NCBI RefSeq assembly: GCF_023065955.2
Contig: NC_079873.1
Span: 98,370,128 to 98,434,127 of the forward strand
DNA length: 64,000 bases
Origin: Ursus arctos
Lineage: Eukaryota > Chordata > Mammalia > Carnivora > Ursidae
Direction: 5' to 3'
This document shows, piece after piece, positions 57,346-64,000 of this stretch. Under the pieces are notes generated by a model. It was not told the origin of the DNA, made no database searches, and saw only the letters and a list, made by a program, of their open reading frames with translations. Position 1 is the first letter of the stretch. The number at the start of each line of letters is the position of its first letter. Position numbers and translations under genes: made by a program.

Positions 57346-59058
57346 AGTGCAGTGGATGTGGGGGGCTGGGTGAGGAAACTAGCTTTCAAATTACTTGAAA
57401 CTTCATGAATTTTTATGTTAACTTAATCTTTTGATAAGTAGGTAAAGATGGGCAGGTTTTTAATTCTTCCTGATTCTAGTTGGATGGTAGGACTAATTAT
57501 TTTTATGTGAACTAATATGACTTTACGAAATAGCAGATGCTCCAATTTCAGAATGTAAAAAATTTTAAAAAGAACATTCCAAAGTCAATGGTCAATGATT
57601 TAAGAAAAACACTTTATTATTACCCTAGCATTTTCAATCTCATTCCTCTGAGCCTTAGGTCTCCAAAGAGATTCCTTAAGGGTCATGGTATAGGGTGACC
57701 AGGAGGCCAAGAAGAAAGCAGAGAAGATGAGAGACTGGGCCTCAGCCCTCTCTCTAATCTGGGCAGCTCCATTTTCTTAATTATAGATATTGGGGTTCTA
57801 CATAGGATTTTACTTAAAAAGATGTGTGTACTTCTTTAAGAAAAAAAGCTGTAAAACCCCACTGCTGTACAATATAGCCTCTTTCCCTTGGCATGGATGT
57901 CAAATCTGGACTGCAATTCTAGAGTCTGACGTCCACATTATTAGACACCTCATTCTAGTATGGCTATAACCATACAGCTTCAGGTCTTTCCAACATGGAT
58001 CTGAATGCCACCTGAAAATACAATTGATCTTAAGTATATTGGTATAGGTGTATGCTGCTTATACAGTCATCAACAAACTTGTCCAAAGGAAACAGCAACG
58101 GGGCGGGGGGGATTGGATTCACCAGATCAGCGGTATGCAAGATTCTTTGGAAATAAGATGTAGGGCCTTGAACTGGCTCACCAAGGGAATATGTGTTGAT
58201 CAATGATACTTGATGGGTTCCACCAAGGAGAAAAAATGAGATAAAAGAATATGAATAATAATGGCAATTCTAGTATGAAGCATCATCATGGGGTAGATAC
58301 ACATGCAAAAGCAAAAAAATGTAGAGAAATAATAATCTCATAAAGAGATGGAGTCAAACTGAGGGTTTTTCAGGCAAGAGAAGATATCTCAGAGAGTCCT
58401 TCTGGAACTGAAGAAACTGATTGTTTTTCAAGTTGCTCAGAGTGTGTATGACTATTAATAATATGATTAGTCTCAGAGTCAGAGATAAATGGGTTCCCAA
58501 CAGAGCAAGAGTATATATCTCCACTATACATAGTTTTCCAATATATTTTTTTATTCAGTCTCAAATTGAATCCCTTTAATTTTATTTAAGGGAATGGTTG
58601 TTATTCTTGAATGTGTAATGATATTAGAGCATAAAAGATTTCCTGATGTAGACTCAGCTGGGATTTTACTCTAATATTATTAACCCAAATGAAAACTTTC
58701 TTGAGCAAAGCTGATCTTATTTCTATACTGTCAAGACTGACAATAGCCTACGTGTCTTCAGCCATGGAAACTAATGTTAGCTGCTAGGTAAAAGTGGTAC
58801 AACCCTTTGTAACTTTCCTTTAAAGTACCTATCACCAAAAGACCTACATACTAACACTGGGGTATTAAAAAATTAGAAATTCTGTCAAAGAGAAATTAAC
58901 TATTCCCCACACAAAGCATAGGCACATAAGTTTAGATTGTGAAACAAGAATTTTTCCAATACCATGATGATCCCATGAAGAAAAAAATTAGAAAAAAAGC
59001 CACAGTTCTTGGGAAAGAGACTAACATAGCATTTACTTCTTCTCCCTTTACATTATCT
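57346..59058. other. Unassigned AT-rich stretch, about 1.7 kb
   Basis: No credible gene or recognised repeat. Confidence 0.35.
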
Positions 59059-59074
59059 AAAATATTACTTCTGG

Positions 59075-59264
59075 GGGCGCCTGGGTGGCAGAGCGGTTAA
59101 GCGTCTGCCTTCGGCTCAGGGTGTGATCTCGGCTCGAGCCCCACATCAGGCTCCTCCACTGGGAGCCTGCTTCTTCCTCTCCCACTCCCCCTGCTTGTGT
59201 TCCCTCTCTCGCTGGCTGTCTCTATCTCTGTCGAATAAATAAATAAAATCTTAAAAAAAAAAAT
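59075..59264 (+). mobile_element. SINEC, young type, sense
   Basis: The head has the GTGGCAGAGCGGTTAAGCG form and the body matches the copy at 36290 closely, except for the loss of about ten bases after 'gtgatctcgg'. A perfect 16-bp duplication, aaaatattacttctgg, lies at 59059-59074 and 59265-59280. Confidence 0.97.
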
Positions 59265-59280
59265 AAAATATTACTTCTGG

Positions 59281-60164
59281 ATATCGGGAGAAATAGTCAA
59301 TCTAGACGTTAATTTTCCTAGACCATAAAATTAAACAGCTGGATATTTTAAAAACATTTGGATAATTTCTAGATTTTTATTTTTCATAGATAGTTCTAAT
59401 GTCTCACTGACACAGAGTAATTTTGAGTCATAATGCAAATCATTTTATTTAAGAAAGCAAGCAGTAACTAAATTCCTCAAAACAGATTGGTTGTGAAATG
59501 GTTTTGTTCCCTATGAAGCACAGAATGGTGTATTACTAAATCCAAATGTACACAAGGTGTGAGGATCATTCTGATGCTAACTTTTGGTCCAATTCATTAG
59601 CAATGTCAGCGATCCTAAGTCATTTGTAAGTATACATTAGGAAAACTAACCTTCCAGTAAATCTAATGTAACTCAATTTTTACACTGTGTTCCTCTTACA
59701 CTTTAAGGCTTATTCTGATATTATGAAATTTAAACACTGAGTAATACAGTTACACTTGTAATGATACAGTTACACCATAAAACTAAAGGGAAAAAAATGG
59801 TCCAGAGGAAATGTCACCCCTATCTCCTGTGCTGCCAATGGTGGCCTTCTAATTCCTGTCACTTTCCAAAATGATCATGAAAAACTCGAAATGGAGTCAT
59901 GTACTGCCTAGAACACATCCCATTTGCTAATCCTTTGTGAAAGTGAGACAGGCAGTCAAGAGGGAAAGAGATGAGGAGAGAACTAAACTCTCCACATCAG
60001 TTCTGTTCAGCTACAGTTCCCCTCCCTTCTCTCTACCTCAACATCGTTAATCATTTTTACTAAGTTAGGATTTGGACCCGAAAGACTCAGCCAAATTCTC
60101 CAAACAACTTACAACACCCCAGAAGCACGCAAGTACCACATCTGAGAAGTAAAGTGATAAATAT
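59281..60164. other. Unassigned stretch
   Basis: No gene or recognised repeat. Confidence 0.35.
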
Positions 60165-60285
60165 CCATAGGACCAAGGGCTTTATTTGCCTTATTCACAG
60201 CACCTAGCATAGGACCTGGCACATAATAGGTACTCATAAATACTGAATGAATGAATGAATGAATGAATGAAATAAAGACATGTCT
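60165..60285 (+). mobile_element. L2 3' end with (GAAT)n expansion
   Basis: 'cacagcacctagcataggac' and 'ctggcacataataggtactc' match the L2 terminus. The terminal GAAT has grown to six or seven units at 60244-60270. Confidence 0.75.
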
Positions 60286-60610
60286 AAGGCCTTCTCTTTT
60301 CCCATTTTCCATCCCTCCCCCCAACTATTAATTTAACCCCCATCTCCCATACGAAAAGTGAGCCTGATTGCTTCTTTGAGACTACAAGCATTTCACTGCA
60401 GCCAGACCATGTGGCCCCCTACGGAGTTCATGGTGATGGGATCAACTTGTATTAGACCATGGAGGATTCTGCTTCTCAATTACCAGGTCACTTTACGCTT
60501 TCCATTAGTCCTCATTGTTACATGATGATTGAGACATCACTGCAAATACTGTAAATCATTAAGGTTATAACCAGGTTGCCTCCCAAATATTTCAAACAAA
60601 TCCAAGTGAC
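60286..60610. other. Unassigned stretch
   Basis: No gene or recognised repeat. Confidence 0.3.
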
Positions 60611-60625
60611 TCTCCAATTTTTTTT

Positions 60626-60826
60626 ATTTTTTAAAATTTTTTAAAAATATTTTATTTATTTATGTGACAGAGAGAGAGCCAGCGAGAGAGGGAACACAGC
60701 AGGGGAGTGGGAGAGGAAGAAGCAGGCTCCCAGCGGAGGAGCCCAATGTGGGACTCAATCCCGGAACACCGGGATCACGCCCTGAGCCGAAGGCAGACGC
60801 TTAAGGACTGCGCCACCCAGGCGCCC
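60626..60826 (-). mobile_element. SINEC, antisense
   Basis: Inverted tail 'aaaatattttatttatttatg', purine-rich body and inverted head 'ctgcgccacccaggcgccc'. The flanks are tctccaatttttt and tcaccaatttttt (60611-60623 and 60827-60839), one mismatch. Confidence 0.94.
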
Positions 60827-60839
60827 TCACCAATTTTTT

Positions 60840-61499
60840 AAAATTTACCAACAACTGAAATGCACCTGAAAATTACAATTTGGTCTTAAGCTCTACAATT
60901 GCTATAGATTCTTAGTTTGCAAATTTTGCAAACTATAACCCTATATTTATTTAGCAAAGCTACATTATGTGCAACATTAATATTAATAAAACAAGCCATC
61001 TCGTTTATCTTTATTAACAAGACTGTCACTTCATAAATTTTCAACTAACACCCAATGACTTTTTATGTTTGAATGCAAAAAAGACAAATTAAAATTCTTC
61101 ATCCATTTCACTTCAACTGAGGGAAATCAAGCAGAAAACACAGTTAGAACAAATGCCCTCTTGGAGCTGAGAACTCAAGTTTGGTTTGATCCAGCTTGGG
61201 TTCACTGGCACAGGACCAAGTTAAATCTTTCAAGTTGCTTCCTAACTTTCTTAATCATAGAAAACATGTTGTATTGAGGACATCATGATAGCAGAACTAA
61301 CTAGAGCATTGTCCCTTTTCAGAAAGAACTTTTATACCCAGTGTGTTACCTTTTAATTGGCATGAATGATCAGCAAAATTTACTAGGCAATCTGTGTGAA
61401 TTTTGTGCAAACACAAGGTCAGTATGTCAACACAGAGGTATAAAGATCAAATCAAGAAGATATCTCTGATGTAGAACCAACCATAAGTAGGGACCAATG
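60840..61499. other. Unassigned stretch
   Basis: No gene or recognised repeat. A 70-codon frame at 61065-61277 has no recognisable domain. Confidence 0.35.
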
Positions 61500-61660
61500 A
61501 GGGTAGGGGATTTTAGACTTTATTTTATAGGCAAAGAGCCATTAAAAGTGTTTTAAGCAGGATTCTGGCATGATCGGTTCCCATTTTGTGGAGAGAATTT
61601 TGGTAGAGAGAGATAGAATTAGGACATAGAGTGAGGAGTAGAATTAATTGGCAGTTTTTT
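61500..61660 (-). mobile_element. L2 fragment, antisense
   Basis: 'gattttagactttattttatagg', 'gagccattaaaagtgtttta' and 'ctggcatgatcggttcccatt' match the antisense L2 middle (fragments). Confidence 0.6.
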
Positions 61661-61803
61661 CCTATTCACAGGGAACTTACTCATCTTTTAAGTTAATGCA
61701 ACACATTTTAGTGAGGCATACAAGAAAGTTAAAGGGTTTATGATTAGAAAGCCTCATCCACATTTTCTACTTTTTTTTCTTTTTCTCCTTTTTTTGTCTT
61801 TCT

Positions 61804-61809
61804 TTTTTT

Positions 61810-61856
<47 letters not shown>

Positions 61857-61857
61857 C
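61804..61857 (+). repeat. (TTTC)n microsatellite
   Basis: About twelve TTTC units within a longer pyrimidine tract beginning near 61770. The frame across it is low complexity. Confidence 0.95.
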
Positions 61858-62263
61858 TCGCTTGCCTCCCATGTTACTCCATAACATGTCCTCACCGAAT
61901 TTGGCTGATTTCTAATCATTTCTTCAATATACTAAAGTCACTTTGAATTCTAAACCCACCTACCAAGAATCTGATAGCCCCTAATGATTTCCATTAATTC
62001 CTCTCAGGTGCAATCCTTCCCTTTTTGCTCAAACAGAAATTCATCAAATTTTTTCAGCTTTTCTTGTGCAAATAGGATGAAAGAAAAAAATATATGTACA
62101 TGTATAAAATATATAGTATATAGAATACCAATATACATAACAATGCATATAAATGTGCGTGTATATCTATCTTTCAAGCATTATACACTTTAATTTGTCC
62201 CAATGCAACTTATGCTCCAGCACACGTGTCAAACAAGTCATGCATCCTCATGCCTTAGTTCAT

Positions 62264-62307
<44 letters not shown>

Positions 62308-62959
62308 GGCATTTCATTTCCAGCTTCAGTTTTTCTGATCTTACTCCTATAAGCTTTCATAACTCTAATCACAGGCACATGCTTCATGGGAGTTCAAACA
62401 TTCTTTTCATGTTTTACTCAACATTACTTTTAGTTATAAAAATTAGTAGAGCCAGAATAGACTCTCTATTTAAATCTGCAAGACTCTAACCTTATAATTA
62501 GACTTGAAATATACTTCTTCACTCCCACTAAATCTGTTCTTTAACCTCAATGCAACCTCCAATCACATTGTGTCCAAGTTCCCAGTCCATCAGCCTCTTC
62601 CTGACTACCCTCATGCGCCTCCCTGACCCTCATCAGTGATTGCAGATCTCCAATGCCCCACCTGCTACCACATCCGAAGTGCTGATTCACAGCCCTGCAT
62701 CCAGCCCTCATTCTTTTTTTTCTCCCTTCCTGCTCACAGGCAACAGAGAGCAAGAGAAAACCTACATCTTCTTGCGGATTGGTTCCACTTGCAGATCTGT
62801 GAAGGTTTTTGTTTGGTTGGTTGGTGGTTGGTTTTTACAGCAGTTGGTCCTTAAAAATCTAGCACTGATGCTTTTACTCAGCCCTACTCCACTCAGGCCA
62901 ACTCACTCTCTTGGTCATAGAGGGCATTTTCTCTTATTCTTAGAGAAGTTAAAAGTCAT
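61858..62959. other. Unassigned; TA-rich tract and pyrimidine-rich sequence
   Basis: A TA-rich tract occupies about 62085-62165. From about 62510 the sequence is C/T-rich and may already belong to the L2 that is clear from 62960. Overlapping frames at 62547-62969 show no recognisable domain. Confidence 0.3.
62266..62302 (+). repeat. (CA)n microsatellite
   Basis: About 18 CA units, likely polymorphic. Confidence 0.97.
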
Positions 62960-64000
62960 CAGGGTCTGAACTCTCAACTTGCCTTACCTATTCCTTCCAA
63001 ATGCATTTTCATCTATTCTTACTCCTTTCTCATCTGCACCAAAGGAAGAAATGTCCTCCTAATTTTCTAATAATCTTCTCTCATTTGTGCTTTTAACCTC
63101 CATCTCCTTTGTATTGCCTCTTCTGAAATTCTGCTCTATTATTTTCCCTCTCAAAATTGATCTCTAACTCTTTCTGTAAGTATCTGTCTCTATCTCACTC
63201 ACTCTTTTCCAATCTTTCTCTCTCTTGCTCATTCTCTTGTTCTCTCTTCAACATGCAATTACTTTCTCAATCTCTCTCCATCTCTCAATTTCTCTCTCAG
63301 CCTTTCCCTGTTTTTTAATCACCCTCTTCTTGTCCCTTCTGTTCTCATTTTTGTCTCTGAGTTCCTCAGCAGGCACCGTTGGCTAGTTTTCCTCTAGTCT
63401 ACTACATCTCTATCCCAATTACTTGGTCCCTTTGCTTCCCTTTCTCTACCAGCTTCTTAAAATCTGTCTTCACCCTGAGTTACGTCCTCTTCCATGTTTT
63501 CATTCTACATGCTCACACTGAGCAATGTCACAGATCACGGTTCTAACTTTCCCATATATACTGATGATGCTCAAATCTATGTCTCTGGCTCTGAATTCTT
63601 TCTTGAACTACAGTTTCGTAGTTCTGAATGCCTAGTGTTCTGCAGTAATCTCATAACAGATACATCCCACATCACTTTTCTCAGTCAAATCTGCCCTCCT
63701 CCTCCTCCTCTGGTATTCCCCTAGGTGGTAGCTGAAGACTTGCAGCCATTCTTCTCTGCTGCTCCTTATGTCCCATATACAACTGGTTACTAAGTTCTAT
63801 CATACCTACAAAATATTTCTTCCTTTCCCTTTACACTGCCCAGTCCTACTTCAGGCACTCATCTCTCACACCCGGATAATTGTAGTAAAGTCCTAATTGG
63901 TTTCTTCACATCCTATATCCTCTCCCTTTAATTCACCCTCAATACTGCTACCAAAATTCTCTCCACAAAATGGAAACCAGATCACGTCAGAATCCAGCTT
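62960..64000 (+). mobile_element. L2 LINE body, running off the window
   Basis: 'catctgcaccaaaggaagaaatg' and 'ctcctaattttctaat' (upstream L2 part) lead through a CT-rich tract (63120-63330) to ORF2 sequence. Around 63530-63620 a decayed reverse-transcriptase-like block reads YTDDAQIYV, the L2 counterpart of the FADD-type catalytic motif, with Thr where Ala is usual. Further landmarks are 'ctcctaattggtttcttcac' and 'ccagatcacgtcagaatcc'. The frame is interrupted, so no active protein. The element continues past 64000. Confidence 0.8.

Noticed and set aside
60244..60270. Regular GAATGAATGAAT array, and other short arrays, as possible CRISPR-like repeats
   Set aside because: These are simple tandem microsatellites without spacers in a mammalian genome.
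1..64000. An undescribed multi-gene system
   Set aside because: No operon-like or clustered coding sequence exists. The content is repeats and non-coding sequence typical of a mammalian intron or intergenic region.

Overview
This window is mammalian nuclear DNA from a carnivore. The decisive evidence is about fifteen tRNA-derived CAN-SINE (SINEC) copies. Plus-strand copies open with a GGGGCGCCTGGGTGGC-type head; complete copies carry a CT-rich stretch and an AAATAAATAAA...AATCTT tail, and most sit between matching target-site duplications (TSDs). Several copies use a GTGGCACAGCGGTTAAG-style head and a 'cccactccccctgcttgtgttccc' body, which I associate with Arctoidea and most of all with bears or giant panda. 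The family-level call is inference. Nothing prokaryotic, plasmid-like or phage-like is present.

No gene can be assigned with confidence. The sequence is AT-rich with no CpG-island-like stretch, and most open frames fall in repeats or look like chance. The window is best read as intergenic or deep-intronic DNA. Four stretches look mildly exon-like: 119-450 (-), 19134-19678 (-), 24502-25017 (+) and 42337-42654 (-). They are recorded at low confidence because no protein family was recognised and most lack a complete splice-site set.

Layout. 1-8.7 kb: ancient MIR, MER5-type and L2 pieces, with an L2 split by an LTR, plus two SINECs. 8.8-10.6 kb: antisense old L1 carrying two SINECs. 11.6-12.8 kb: sense L1 3' end with one SINEC. 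14.7-15.4 kb: antisense L2. 17.7-18.5 kb: antisense LTR. 18.56-20.89 kb: a pair of direct repeats about 2 kb apart, one holding a SINEC whose empty site survives in the other. 21-26 kb: an L3/CR1 remnant, two adjoining SINEs, a GT microsatellite and repeat-poor DNA. 32.4-33.7 kb: L2 interrupted by a MIR and a SINEC. 34.4-36.5 kb: two old L1 3' ends and a younger L1 that itself hosts a SINEC. 36.5-44.5 kb: mostly unassigned. 44.5-45.5 kb: an LTR inserted into a MIR, then an MLT1-like LTR. 48.2-48.7 kb: MIR inside MIR. 51.8-64 kb: further MIR, L1, L2, LTR and SINEC copies and microsatellites, ending in an L2 body that runs off the window.

The interest lies in insertion history (nested elements with readable TSDs, a filled and an empty SINE site on paralogous copies) and in a few repeat-free stretches that may be exons or conserved non-coding elements. 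I found no sign of a new biological system. All repeat assignments are from memory of consensus sequences, without a database search, so family names for the oldest pieces are approximate.
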